Below, piece by piece: positions 40,601 to 53,168 of a stretch of 64,000 bases of DNA. How positions within the stretch are numbered: the first letter of the stretch is position 1; every line of letters starts with the position of its first letter. Source of the DNA: Diplonema japonicum. Its lineage: Eukaryota; Euglenozoa; Diplonemea; Diplonemida; Diplonemidae. The stretch covers positions 248,001 to 312,000 of the forward strand of contig OZ025734.1 of NCBI GenBank assembly GCA_964019335.1, given 5' to 3'. The translations under genes were made by a program, and so were the position numbers. The notes under the pieces were generated by a model. The model made no database searches, was not told the DNA's origin, and saw only the letters and a list, made by a program, of their open reading frames with translations.

Positions 40601-43600
40601 CGATCTGCAAGATGATGGTCGAGAAGATCTGAATAAAGATCAATCCCAAGTAAACGTAGACCCCGATAGAGCCGAAGAAGATGGAATGGCGCTCGAACAC
40701 GTTGGAGTACCTGGTCAGCTCGAAGAAGTCCCTCGATCGGTACTGCATCGCAGCGCCCATCCCGAGCTTTGCCTCGAAGCCCATGGCACCGTCGAAGTTG
40801 GTCTCTCTACCCTTTCCTGACTTCACGTCCTCAAGGTGGATGGTGCTTTCGCCAGACGCCTTGATATGGTACCCGGCAAAGATATCTTCGTTCAAGTTCA
40901 CACGCGGGTTGGGTTTTGACAGCCCGCTCTGCGTCACTACCCATGAGCTGTCGAAGTAGTCGGGATGCCCGTAGTGCATGCGCACACCTAGAACAGACAG
41001 CACACGCTGGAAGAGGGTGTTAAAGATATACTCAGCGTATCCCGCGTACCTCCCCACTGTTCCTGATTTCATTGTGATCACGTACTCAGGATGTCCCACC
41101 ACCTTGTACGGGCACCATTTCCTGTTCTCCTTCGGGAAGAACTTCCCGAGCAACGTTCTCAGCTTCAAGGACTCTTCGAAGTAGCCGTCTTGGTTGCAGT
41201 CGACTGTTTGGATGACCTGTCCTTTGCAGAACGGAAGGCAGTGTGCTTGGTTAACGGACTTGCCCTGCATAGGTCCTGGGAGGGACCATTTCACCTTGTC
41301 CTGTTTCGACATGCGGAGGGGGAGGCGCCTGCCTATAACTTGGTTGACAAACCAGTCCTCTGTAGCGACGTCCCAGAGGGCAAGGCATGAAGCGTATTCC
41401 ATACAGTCCCAAAGGTCTTGCATGACGAAGGTGGTTTTTTGGTAGACCTCGGGGCTCATGCGGTAGTCGCCGGTTTCCACGTCGAAGACGACTTGCATTT
41501 TGGGGAATCGGCGCCAAGTGGTGCTGAGGGCACGCTTGTTGGCGTCGTACCACTTGTTGTTCGCCATGCGCTGCAGGGCGATGATGACCTGCAATTTGTC
41601 TGACGACATCATTTCAACGTATGTTGCAGTGATGATGGAGCTCTGCGTGTACTCAGCCTCGAGCTCCAACAAGAAGCGAACGGCCTCCCTGTTGCGCTCG
41701 ATACCACGCACTGTCCTTGCGACCGTTTGCATCCTCATGGACGCCCACCACCAAATCGCATCGAACTCCTCTTCCGAGAACAGCTTTGGCCTTGTGTGAA
41801 ACAGCTCGCAGACCCGCATTCCGCATATCTCACGCAGCCTGTTGTCCGGTTTCAGCGCCCTCTTTTTAATGTAGTCGAACTCTTCTACCAGTGTTTGTTT
41901 GTCTTGCAGGTATGCCACAACCTGCTCTTCCAGCAGCGCTTCACGGAACAGCTGGTAGTCGGTCACGCATCGCTCCACAAAGTTCAACCATTCGTCGTGG
42001 TAGTGTTCCACTAGGAAGTGCAGCTGGCTCTGTTGCTGGTGGTCTCCGCGTGCTTTCAATCGCAGCAAACGCCTGTCGGCGAGGATCCCTTCCCCGTACA
42101 CCGGGACGATGACAGACGCTGACGGGTAACACTGAACAGGACCGAGCGACTCTTCGAAATGCGTGCTCGACTGCAGATACTCTAAAAACCCAGATAACCT
42201 CTCCTTGGCGAATGAATTGTCTATCTTAAACGTGATATCTGCAACATGGGGGTGGATCAGAAGCGTCTCGTACTCGTACGACGTCAGGATGTCCTCCTCG
42301 TGCATAACTTGTATCACTTTGTTCCAAACCTTGCGTGCCAGGTTGTTGTCCCTGGGGTCGGTGAACGAAAGAAGCTTGACGTTGATCGCAGAGAGGATGA
42401 ACTTCGTCTCCATTTTATGCCCGTGGATCTGACGGGACTTCCTTGACTTCCATTGGATCAGCAAATGCTTGATACCGCCGAGTAGGATAACACCTATGAG
42501 GAAACCACCTTGCACGGAGATCGCGAACATCCCACCTGTAGAGAACCAGATCATGAAGACGGCCACGAAGCAACGGGGTTGTTCCTCGCCGCACTTCCCG
42601 ATCTTTGAGGAGAGCTCGTAGAAGAAGTCGGACGCACCTTCGTCTTCAATCCCTGTCTTCAGCCCGTCGCAGTCGCAGAAGGAGAAGCCTGTCCCTTCAG
42701 TCCTATACATGATCCAAGCTTGAAATACAGCTGCTACACAGTAAATCAACGTCCAGAAGATGATGGAAATGCCAAGCGCCCATGTATTGACGGTACTGGT
42801 GGAAGCAGGAGCACCGTGCAGCTTGTGGGGGAATACCGTGATGTAGATATTGAAGGCGAACAAGCTGCTCAGGCGTATCACCAGGTACATGAAAATCCTG
42901 CGGTTAGAACCCGCGTCCTCATAGCCTACAATGTCGCCCAGCACAAAGATAACAAGGAAGGTGATCATCGTTACGTAGCCACTGAAGCGGAGCTTGAAAA
43001 ACGACCAAAACCTGACCCTTCTGCATGTGGTGTCTGTCCAAAAGGTCTGACAGGTCACCTCCCGGGTGTCGGCCTGCTGTTTAGCCTTCACCTTGCTGCA
43101 GCAACACCTGCACTTGCAGAACATAAACCCGATCGCGCCGAACAACCTGGTGCATATCACAGAGATGAACGGGAACTGCGTTAAGCCAGAGGAAAGCCAT
43201 GCGTCGAGAAGTTCATGCGTCACCACCAACCAGAAGTCCATTTTAACCATCACCAGTAAGATGAAGTGCATCTGGCTTGAACTCCTCCACACATCATACG
43301 ATCTCTCCATAACAGCTTGCAGGTCACGGTTTTTGTCGGTCGAGAAGAAGACGACCAATGCCCAGAAGACGAACAGCATCGCAGTGGTGTGGATGACGAA
43401 GAACGCGTCGTGCAGCATCAGGAAGATGACACCCCATTTCCGAGGCTCTCGGAAGGTTTTTCTAAACGGGAAGCGCTTCGTTTCGCTGGTGTCGGGGTTT
43501 CCGTCGGGAAGCAGCAGCTTGGGCATCTGTCGCTGCCCCCGCTCCTCCAACGCAATGGAGCAAACCTCAGGACATTTCCTTGAGCAAATGTGTGGGATAT

Positions 43601-46600
43601 CGTAGTACGGCATCAATGCGCATGACTCGTTGATATCGTCAAAGGTCAACGGTGTCTCCATGAAATGCCTCCCGTCGTTCAAAACGTGGGTAGGGGGGAA
43701 CCTTTTGAACTTTAGGAAGTAGTGCAGATTCCAAGACAGCCAGTGTCCCGAGAACAGCGTAAGATGCTCGCCAAGCTGCCAGATTGTGAACAACCCCAAC
43801 AGTTCCGTCAGCTGTTCGTCGGTCCTCTTTTCCTGGCCTTCTTCTGCAACGTCAAGGATACCCCCGATTGTTTTCTGCGCGTTGCACCACCCGTGGAACG
43901 AGTGGAGGTATCGATAATGCAGGGTTGACACTGCCCACTCGAATGCTGCGTCAGTCTCTTGATGTTTTGCCTCTGTCCCCCACCGTCCTTGGCACAACAT
44001 TTCGTCGTAGATTAACATCTGAAGACGTTCCAGTTGCATCCTAACACACTGCCATCGGTTGTAACACCACGGGTCGACTTCGGGTTGCGGGGTGAGCTCG
44101 AAGGCTCCGGTGTACATTCCGTCGCTCGCCACCTTGCACCCGGTTTGAAACCCAGGGACAGCCTCTTCACCACCGAAGATGACTTCTGTTAACATGGTTT
44201 TACCTTCATCATCAGGAGCAGACTTCCATTTCTCCCACACGCCTACAAATTCAAGGTCCTCTTCGTCTTCATCGTCGTCAAGCTGCATGTTTCGCGCCAC
44301 AAAGTCAATGAGGTACCTGGATGTCAAAAGAGATTCCCCGTTTTCCTTCAAAGTCGGGAAGGACACTTCTTCGAATTTCCTCGCCGTCCCCGTTAGCTTG
44401 TACTTCCCTCCGGTGTCCTGTCCCGTGATGTTGAACCCGGTGTTGTTCGGCAGTGCGGAGAACTGAAGGAAGAGGCCGAGCTCTCTTGCTTCTTGGTCAA
44501 ACCACGTCACTTCGCCCTCCCATTCACCTGAGAGGGGTGCGATTTCCCTGTCTGCAGCCAACCCCGGTTCCGACTGGATCGCAATGCGTTCAAATGGTTT
44601 TTGTGTATGCGGCAGCGTGCAGGTTCTCTTGACGATGATACGGGACAGCTTGCCAATGTCAGGTTGGAGCCAACGTGTCCCTGCCTGCGCGCCTCTTGTC
44701 TCAGCTCGCACCTTCACGTTGCGCCGGTGCAGCATGGCCGCACAGCAGAAAACCGTCCCAAGAAACAAACAGATGACGGTAGTGAAAAAGATGGCCTTCT
44801 GCCACTGGTCCTCGAGGAAGAGGAAAAGACAGCTTTCAAACACGTCCGGGTTGTCGACACCAGTGAGGATGGATGCGAGGGTGAAGTACTCCTTCTTCGG
44901 CCCAATGCAGTGCTTGAACCATGTCTCCCGCTGGTAGTTAATCCCAATGTGTTCCAGGTTAAGTTCCCCGTCGATGAACTCAATGACACGAATACTACAA
45001 GTAGAGTGCCGCCCTGGACTGGGATCGGGGCAATCATTATCGTTGTGAGACGTGGCACCACGCCAGTACTGGTCGACCCATTCGGAGATTTCAAGACCGC
45101 ACATGTCATGTGTTCTATAGTAGTCAAGGAGGAGGTTTGTTTGGTTAGATAGGAGCGACGCCCGATACGGCTGGTCCTGCCTGATTTTAATACTGTTGAA
45201 CGAGTCTGTCTGCAGCCTCACGAACAACGGGTGGGTGATCCCACCTAAAATCTGCGTCATGCTGGTCACGTTCACTTCCAGCAGCGTAAGCTCAACCAGC
45301 TCCACGCCGTCCTTGTAAATATCGACGGGTGCCGTCCCACCAGTGATAAGCTGTGTCATTCCGAACTCCGGTAGGGAAAGCACTATGGGGCGCTTTCGCT
45401 CGTCTTTCTTGTCACGTATTCTACGAAGCTGCCTGAAGAGCGTGAGGTAGTTATACGCCGAGTCGATGGTGATGGACCCGAAGGAGTTCGACTCCAGGTT
45501 CCACAAGATAACGTTTTCGTACTTTCCAAGGATGTCCATGCAGTCGAAGAGCTTCTGTTCTGCGATGTGCCTGTTGTTCAGAACCTGGTCCTGTGTCGCA
45601 GTGAAGGTGATCATCACGTCAAGGTTCTGCTTTGCGGCGTACGACACGAAGTGCTGCAACCCGTAGAGATTTAACCCGAACCACGTTACCTTCAGTGTGT
45701 TGAAACCCATGTCCCTTATCCTAGGAAGGTCCCTGTCGAAGAGCGGGTCGTAGAACTCCCCGTACACGTTTGTCTCGGATGGTTTTCTCGCCACCACGGC
45801 CGGTACGTACTCCATGACCTTAAGCTGGTAGTTGAAGGAGTCCTTGTACCAGATCTGCCTTCCCACGGTTCTTAAGGGTATCGATCCTGTCCACGATGGG
45901 AACACGACGCAGTTTCCCAAGGTATTTGTGAGGAGCCCCCACTCTACAGCGGAGGTCATCGGGTTCAGTATCGTGAAGTTCATCGGGAGTTTTGCATCTA
46001 GGAGCTCCAAAGCCTTCGACCCGTTGTGCAAAGCCAGAAGCGACACGTCAAAGGAGTTGCTCGCAAGGCTTCGAAGGTTATTCGGGTCCGTTTCCAAGAG
46101 AGTCATCACGTTTTGAATCCCGGCTGCGATGTCTCCTAGCGAGCTGCGCATCCCGACAAGATGCTCGCCCAAAGGAGAGAACACTGACAGCGTGTCGGCG
46201 GCTTCAACGGAAACCGCTGTCTTTCCCACCACACCACTACCGAACACCCCAACGTGCGCTTGGAAAGGATTGTTTTGAGCCGAGGACAGCCAATGGTTCA
46301 CAGCGGAGTCAGTTTCCATGGTCAACAAGATGGTTGCAAGCGACGATGCGTTTGCGATTCCCAGTATGTCGGCGGTTTTTTTAGCCCCCAACCATGCAAG
46401 GAGGGAGTAGGAGGGCGCGGAGTAAGCACGGCCTTCTTCTCTGCTGACAATGCCGCCCGAGAAGGACGATGCTGTGTACCAGTCGAAGTTTCGGATGGGC
46501 GTGTAGTAGTTACTCTCGCCAGACATCATGATAGTCCGCAGCAGCGCGTTGATGAAAACAAAGAAGGAGTCAGGGATAGCCGGCGCTGTCTCTAGACCCC

Positions 46601-48062
46601 CAGGCGGCACGCCGTACAGTTCTGCAAACCCGTACAGCACCATGCCGTAGACAGCCGTGTTGTTTTCATAGTTGTCGGACACCACTTCTGACGCAAGCCT
46701 TCCAGGTTGCGACACGACCACTCCCTTCCACGTCTCGTCGTAGACAGTCAGTTGCACGATGGTAGCCATCAACTCGAACATCCTTGTCTGCAGACGCAGT
46801 CCCATCTTCACTGCTTTAAGCCGCCTCGCAATGCGGTACAGTACAGCCAACCCGTAGAACTCTTCAGCCTTCACGGGCAGCGTCTCCTCGTAACCAGAAG
46901 CGTTATTCGAGGCGGCCTTTACATCGCCTAACAGGTACTCGTCGTCGAGCAGCGCCATCGAGTGCAGCCAGAACTCTTCACAGGTGTCTTCGAAGGCTGC
47001 AGCGTCGGTGCTTAGTAGTTGTTTCGAGACGGGGAACTCCATCTCGAAGTTTGCGGTCTCGACGACAGGAGGCATAAGCACGCCCATGACAGTCATGTAC
47101 TGCAAGGGGTTGGCCGTTTCGTCGTTCCAACCAGCAGGCCACCCGCCCTTCCACTTCGATCGGTGATTCGCCGCTGTCAGGATCAAAGGCATGCATGAGG
47201 TGCCCGGCGCTGTGTTCCACGTGATGTTCGCGCTTACAGTGTCCCCTGTCGCGTTATAACTGGCGCCCATGGTGCCGCCGTACGGCACGCACTCGCTGTG
47301 CTCGATGAGGTACCGCGACGCCTCGCCGTGGGAGGGCCCTTCGGGCACATTCGCTATTTTTATCCATCCCACAACAGGGTCGAGCAGCCTGATGACAGTG
47401 GTGCTGACTTCCATGCGGGTCACCTCCGGCAGGATGACAAGCCAGCGCTTACCTGAGGAGGTGGTGACGTTGAGGATGCTGGCGTGGACCTCGAAGGTGG
47501 TGCTGACCGGGAGTTTAGAGATGCGGGTGATCTCGCCGGTGAAGGTGAGGGAGGCGAGGGCATTGTTCACAGTGCGGAAGGCGAGAAAGGGAGACCCGCG
47601 GGTGAGAACAGACTCGAGCCCAGCATCGGTTTGGGGCCCGTTGATGATGGTGTGCAGGGAGCGGACGTGGAAATCCCCCCATTCCACGACCCTTGTCTGG
47701 CATCGTTCTGCAGTTGCGTCAATGTTCACGTCCAGTTTGATGTCCTGCGTGAACTCAGTCGCGACACGCCGCCCCACGTTCGTAGTCGTCGTCACTGGAG
47801 CCGATAGCAAGAACCCGCACGGATTCTGCTTCACCAGCAAGGGCAGTGCGTTCACCGGCGCAGAGTTTCCCGTCGGGTCCACCAGGTCAGCCCACCACTG
47901 CCCCGTTGGCAGCGGTACCGTAGCGTCCGAGGGCTCCAACATACTAGTATTCCATGTGCTATTCACAGCAATAAACGGCACAGGTGGCACCGCATCCAAA
48001 TACACAGGCACGTCAGTTTGCGATACGACCACTGCAACCAGCAGCCCTACCACGCCATGCAT
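31629..48062 (-). CDS. Giant GH81-GH72-GT48 beta-1,3-glucan synthase with PAEWL repeats and PDZ
   Basis: My model has six exons: 48062-33337, 33286-33211, 33149-32955, 32889-32788, 32743-32119 and 32074-31629. The introns are 50, 61, 65, 44 and 44 nt, all GT-AG and frame-consistent, giving about 5,389 residues. Signal peptide 1-15. GH81-like about 40-730, with RNFDWYTASSFSGG and REEGRAYSAPSY at the catalytic region. GH72-like about 752-1060, with WNLES and LPEFG as the Glu pair. Membrane helix about 1088-1110. FKS1/GT48 about 1350-2680: GKSVNQAHCLPF, VDCNQDGYFEES, RMHYGHPDYFD, NLNEDIFAG, SRDFF, ATGRMDPLF. EF-hand-like about 2890-2965. A second membrane block about 3065-3250. PAEWL repeats about 3340-4890. 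PDZ about 5200-5300. It should synthesise and remodel beta-1,3-glucan at a membrane. The hydrolase calls are divergent-family inferences; the GT48 call is firm. Confidence 0.88.
33417..38060 (-). repeat. Array of 17 PAEWL/WPPP protein repeats
   Basis: Within the giant gene, 17 units of roughly 75-100 residues each contain two or three PAEWLKIA-type motifs, a charged spacer, then a GYP..PWPPP.PK boundary. Units diverge in spacer length but keep Trp-Leu and the WPPP box. Acidic and basic residues alternate around PAEWL. I know no named domain with this signature. The segment lies after the last membrane helix and before the PDZ domain, so it is probably on the same side as the PDZ, namely the cytoplasm. 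Confidence 0.85.
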
Positions 48063-48196
48063 CTGGCCACCACCCTTTTTGGTTGGATATTAAAAGGGGG
48101 GAAAAGAGAAGAGAAAAAAAGAAGAAAAAAAAGAAGAAAAATCATACACAAATAAAAAAAAAAGATAGACAAGGGTATGGTGGTGAAAAGGTTCTA
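48063..48196. other. Upstream flank of the giant gene
   Basis: Short purine-rich stretch with AAGAAAAAAAAG-type sequence directly upstream of the start codon of the giant gene. No clear core promoter motif. Confidence 0.4.
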
Positions 48197-48948
48197 CAAA
48201 AAATAGCTATTTACTGCCAACAAGTAATGACTTTACCGTTACCTCGAGGTTCGGCATTTTACCGTCGAGGGCCCGCAGGGCCCGAGATGGTAAAATGCGG
48301 AACCGAGAGGTCGGTAAAGTCATTACTTGGCGGTAGGTAAGTGGTTTTATTTCACGACACTCTGAAATTACTTCACTACGAGGGGCACAAAGGGGTGACA
48401 AGGGGTACAACAAGAGAGGGGTTACAAAGGTTACAATACAAGTTGTTTTTCCTCCTTTTGTTGACTAAGAGCTGCCGCTGTCGCTGGCATTGCCACTGTC
48501 ACCATCTCTAATCAGGCCTTCCCATACCTAGCGCGGCTGCTGGCTCCTTTTTTTCTGCTGCTTCGGTATTTTGAAGTCTTTTGGGGTGCTTGGGTAAGCT
48601 GACTAAGTTACCCTTACCCACAGAAGAGTTACCCACAGAAACTGGGAACAAGGCCTAGCCAAAAGTGGGCAAATTGGGAGGAAAAAGTAGTCCAACTTGG
48701 AACTGAGCCGAGGCAAAAGTTGGCCAATTGAGCTGAACCTGGGGGGAAATAGCAAACTGAGAGGAAAAAGTAGCCCCACTGGGAACCGAACCGAGGCAAA
48801 AATTGGCCTACCGAGGCATATTATTTAACGGAAACCCCCTATTACTTCACGGAAAACAGGCCATTATTTCACCGTGAAGTAATGAGATTTAGCGTGAAGT
48901 AATGGGCCCCCCAGTGCGTGAAGTAATTTCTGAAGAGTGAAATAAAAA
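48197..48948. repeat. Compound foldback/TIR element, copy B
   Basis: Same plan as the element at 4501. The left hairpin has the identical 19-nt core GAGGGCCCGCAGGGCCCGA, but its stem is GCATTTTACC (48254-48263) with GGTAAAATGC (48289-48298), extended by GGTTC/GAACC. The right module is bounded by inverted repeats at about 48345-48378 and 48913-48946. It carries the motif GTGAAGTAATGG where copy A has GTTAAATAATGG. A high-complexity central part (48440-48800) has repeated CCGAGGCAAAA.TTGGCC phrases. Non-coding; probably a non-autonomous transposon. It separates the giant gene from the kelch gene. Confidence 0.78.
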
Positions 48949-49011
48949 AAAAAAAAAAAAAACGGGTTTTCTAAACTTCGCACGGGGTTTTTTTTTTCCC
49001 TTCTTTTTTTT

Positions 49012-51879
49012 TCATATAAGCCCCACATGCTTCATCCCGTCAGACTCAAAGTAGGCGTCACCCCTAGGTGGAGGGGAGCCTGCGTGTGAGGGCGACAGCA
49101 AGGTGCCGATGGCGGTAGTGTCGGAGCCGATCGCAACGTATTCATCGCCCAAGATGTCCTTAAGTCGGTCCCAATAGGGGCCCGGGCTTGAAACGACGGA
49201 GGGCCCTCTTCGGGGGCTGGTGTGGCGCATCTCGAAGGCTTCTTGAGGGGCCCGACGGGCTTCTTGCGGTTGGCGGTATGGAGTCTCCATTGTGCCTTCG
49301 ATGGCAGCAAGCTGGTGTTTAAGGCCTTCTATGTGCTGTGCCTTACGGGTGGGGAGAGGTGCACCGTTGGGTGGAAATGAGGAAGTGGAGACGGCACGGG
49401 GAATAGACGCGGGGTGTTGATGCTGAACGGATCGAGGGACGCTGGGAAGGTGCTGGTTCGGTATAGGAGAGGCAGACTGGTGCACAACGGGCGACTGCTG
49501 GTACGACGCGCCAAAAGGATACCCCATTCCAGGCGGTATGGGCACGGGTGAGGGCGACGCCGCATGCATAGGCACGTGTTGTGTGCGTGCTGGTATGTGC
49601 GACAGTTTATTGATCATATCAGCCATGGGCTCCGCAGACACGGGCAGCGTTGATGTGACAGGCGGGAGTGCTGGCCTTGGTGCCTTCTGCAGCTCCATCA
49701 TCTTGTCGTACTGCTGCTTGATGATGTCCAGGTGCTCGTGCTGCACATCTTCCGTTTCCTGTCTGCTCTTTATGTCGTCGAGCTGCTGTTGTGCCACTTT
49801 CTGTTGCGCCCTCCCATCGTTCAAGGCGCTCATATGATGCCCGTGTGCTTTTTTCAGTTCGTCCATGTACTCTTCATGCCGCCTCTTCTGATCAAACATC
49901 ACCGAGTGTTGATTGGTCTGCAGTCGTTCCAAGTAGTCCGATAATGCGTTTACTTGCATGTACTGCAGCTCGTTAGCCCCCGAACCGCCAGGCATCTCGA
50001 AGGCTTGAGCGCGTGTCCGTGTGGGCGACGTGAAGCTGCTTGTGTTTGCATGAGAGTTGTGGCTGATCTTTTCCTTCAGGTTCGCAAGGGTCTCCAGTTC
50101 CTGCTGCAACGTTGCCATCTCTTTCGTCAGCTTTGTGACCGCTACGTTTGTCCTTGCCCGCTCAGCATCTTGAAGTAACATCTTTGTGCGTAGTTCTTCG
50201 TCTTGCAACACTCGTATCTGCATCGGTGTTATGCTGGGCTGTGGCATAGGCGGTGCGGGTGCCAAATGGGGCTCTGGGTTGAACGGTAATCCTGATTGTT
50301 CAGGCACTGGGATCTGCCGAGTTCTAGGAGGCGACACCTTGGGGTACACGGATTGCGGTTGTTGTGGCTGTGGAGGCTGAGCGTGCTGCATTACAGGCGT
50401 CACCTGCTGCGAGGTGGGCGGGGGCCGCAGCTGCTCAGACGGCGGAGCTACAGGTGGGGGTTCCGGAATATCAGGAACTGCAGAAGGCACATGCGAAGGA
50501 GGGTTGGTAGGTACCTCAGCAGGCGCGGTGGCTGTGGTGGAAGGCGCCGACGGCGGTGCAGTAGACAAGGGTCGCATGTAAGGCTGCTCGTCGAGAAGCG
50601 GCTGGGGATGACGGGGAGGCGAGATCTGGCGGGAGGGTTGCTGAGTGTCCCAAGGGGCTTGCTCGCGCGACTCCAGCATGAGTGAAGGGTCAGTGGGGTA
50701 CTTGGCCCATCCGTTGAATTTGCTGCGGAAATCGAAGACATGGACTGAGAGGAGGTCATGGCACACGGCGAGGCGTCCGTTGTGCACCGTGTGCAGGAGC
50801 CGTTTGCTAGGCCAGTACGGGATGCAGAACTCAACCTTCTCCCATCGCCCTGTGGCGATGTCCCAGATCCAGGAATCGTTTACATTGATGGCCCGCCCAG
50901 AGGCATCGAACGTCATGCCGCCAAACACCATCATCTCTGCGCTGGACACCACAGCGACATGCAGGGCGCGCGGCGCAGGCGAAGGCAGAGAGGTGTTGGG
51001 TGTTGATGTGCGCCATTGGAACGATTGCAAGTCAAGGATATAGACCATGTTGGAGAGCGTGGCACTGGGCGGAGCGTCCTGAGGTGTGGTCACGACCCCG
51101 TTTTGCTCCTCTTCGCTGACGTCGAACCCGCCAAAAACAAGCATGTAGTCGTTGAAAGTGACAGCGGAGTGTCCCCACAGGTAAGGCTGGCTTCCTTCGT
51201 ACCTCTCTACCTTTGTCCAAGTCCGTGATGGAATGTCTAAAATATGCAGGGAGAAGAAACCTTGCGCCCTTGCTTGGTGAAGGTCGGCCGCTGTCAGGGC
51301 ATGGTCATGGCCCTTGGATAGGTCCTGCCCGCCGTACACCAGCATCTTCCCGTTGTGGACCACAGCAGTGTGATGCGACCTTGGTCCCGGGCTTTCACCG
51401 AATGTCTGCACCCTCATCCATTCGCACGTCTCTAGGTCCAGCTCGTAGTACGGTGTCTCTTCCACGCCCACACCGTAAGAGGGGTCTGCTATGCCACCGT
51501 ACACCAACTGTGGTTGTGGTGGGTTTCTCCCGTTATCGCGAATGTCATACCATCTGGTTTCCATACGTCACGGAGCTGTGGTATGTGCGTGGTGCAGGGA
51601 TGTGCCCTGTGCATTGTATCTGCGTCCATTTCAGCAAGCCCAGATGAAGGGCCCAGACCTTATCCGGGACAGGGCCCCCATAAGTGAACATCGTATCCTA
51701 GGTGGGGGTGTTCAAAGAAATTCTTTTTAGAAGAACAAGAAGAAAAAAAAAAAAGAAAAAAAGAAGAAAAAAAAACATACCCCATCCAACACAGAAGTCA
51801 CGCCGTCGCTCTTCGCTGTGAACCCGCAGGCGTCTGTACCGTTCCCCAGCCGGACCATGGAGTCGAAGAGGCGTGTCAT
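49012..51879 (-). CDS. Kelch-repeat protein with Pro-rich linker and coiled coil
   Basis: Three exons: 51879-51781, 51697-51551 and 51507-49012, with GT-AG introns of 83 and 43 nt; total 913 residues. The splice model restores kelch repeats broken at both junctions (LDG then DTMFTYGGP; YGNQM then LVYGG). About six kelch blades occupy residues 40-370, each with GG and downstream Y/W (for example KMLVYGGQDL, YMLVFGGFDV, EMMVFGGMTF). A Pro/Gln-rich disordered linker (about 390-530) is followed by a coiled coil (about 535-720: TKLTKEMATLQQELETLA and later DELKKAHGHH) and a disordered tail. It is likely a scaffold or cytoskeletal adaptor. This N-terminal-propeller, C-terminal-coil order resembles Tea1/Kel-type polarity factors, which is only an analogy. 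Confidence 0.82.
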
Positions 51880-52043
51880 TTTTCTTTCTCTTTGCTCGCA
51901 GGTTTTTCCTCTCCCTCCCACCCCCCTCCCTCTCCCTATTTTTTGACATCGTAAAAAACTTTTAAATAGTTCTTTTCAAAAAGAAATTGAAATGAAATAC
52001 AGGGAGGGGGGTCTTGTAAAAAACACCCCCATTTCCCCCCCCT

Positions 52044-53168
52044 TTAAGAACGGCTTTTGGGTTGGCACAGTCTCTCGGCCACCTCGCTCGCCTTTTGTTT
52101 GGATATTTTCACTGAGGCTACCTTGGGCGAGGAGTACTCTTGCGAAAGCTTCTGAATCTTTTCGGTTTTCTTGTCGATGGCCTTCGTGTACAGGCTGTTG
52201 AGGCGCTCCTTGAGCTGGTCCTTCGACAGCTTCTTCTCTTCTGGGGCGACACCGTGGACCCTCTGTACTGAGAGCTCACGCTTTTGCGCAATTTGATCAC
52301 GCGCGTTGTAGAGGCGGAGGGAAGTCTGAACGAGATCACTAAGAGGCATGGGGTGGGCACCTCTTGTGGGTCGAGGCACGAGGCTGCTGTATTTCAAGTC
52401 AAGCTCCTCTTCCAATTGTTGTTTTCTCTGAATCGGTGCGGAGAAAAGGGTGGCTAGACGTTCCTCTTCGGCATCAGACCGATCAATGACCCTTCGTGGT
52501 GGGAGCTGTAGCCGTCTGCTCACACGCGAGAATTCTTGGTGCTCGTCTTCAAGTCTTTTTGTATTTCTGTCGGTAGCGTGCCTCCACAGCCTCGTCACCG
52601 TGGCATCTCGCTGTTCTGAGGTCGCCGATCGAAACAAATCCAAGTTCCTTGAATTCATATTATTGCTGGTTGAGTTGAACTGTTCCTTCAGCGCGAGTGT
52701 CTCCAGCTTCTTTTTCAGCACAGCCAATCTTTTGTCTCTAGGGTACCCCGCCGTTCCGTTTTCAAATTTCTGCAGTCTTTCTTGTTTAGTCATGTACACG
52801 CCATCGGGCAACGGCTGCCCAGGGTAGACTGACCACGCTTTGCACTTCAGGGACGTGTTCTGAGATATGAATTGAGACCATGTGTTTTCGTTAAGGGGCA
52901 CTTCTGTCTTTTCGCTGCCCACCATTTTCACTCTGCTGCCCACGATGGAGCTGATCTCTGTGCCGACTGTGGAGGCTACTGCCACGCTCAGCTCTTGTGC
53001 TTTTATCTTCTTTTCGAAAGACAGCAGCACCCTCTGGTTGAACAGCGCTTCCACGCTGTCGCTGAAGCTTTTGAAAGATCCGTTTTTAGAGACAGTAAGC
53101 GTTTCATCGAACTTGCACCCCATTTCGCAAAGTCTTACTTTCACCTGCGCTGTATTCTCACCGCTCAT
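52044..53168 (-). CDS. Conserved-looking hypothetical protein, helical C-terminal half
   Basis: 374 residues from ATG 53168 (MSGENTAQVKVRL). I do not recognise the family. Residues 1-115 look like a mixed alpha/beta domain ending in TSLKCKAWSVYPGQPLPDG. The rest is charged and helical (KRLAVLKKKLETLALKEQF). It includes three loosely similar segments with a basic heptad flavour: RLYNARDQIAQKRELS, LNSLYTKAIDKKTEKIQKL and ISKQKASEVAERLCQ. The codon use and the GC content match those of neighbouring genes. It lies 165 nt downstream of nothing but intergenic sequence and is transcribed in the same direction as its neighbours. Possible structural or ciliary role, not supported by a motif. Confidence 0.7.
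   Translation of the reverse strand: MSGENTAQVKVRLCEMGCKFDETLTVSKNGSFKSFSDSVEALFNQRVLLSFEKKIKAQELSVAVASTVGTEISSIVGSRVKMVGSEKTEVPLNENTWSQFISQNTSLKCKAWSVYPGQPLPDGVYMTKQERLQKFENGTAGYPRDKRLAVLKKKLETLALKEQFNSTSNNMNSRNLDLFRSATSEQRDATVTRLWRHATDRNTKRLEDEHQEFSRVSRRLQLPPRRVIDRSDAEEERLATLFSAPIQRKQQLEEELDLKYSSLVPRPTRGAHPMPLSDLVQTSLRLYNARDQIAQKRELSVQRVHGVAPEEKKLSKDQLKERLNSLYTKAIDKKTEKIQKLSQEYSSPKVASVKISKQKASEVAERLCQPKSRS

Noticed and set aside
43722-43928. Other small plus-strand frames in 33-48 kb
   Set aside because: They overlap the giant coding exon antisense and have no domain features.
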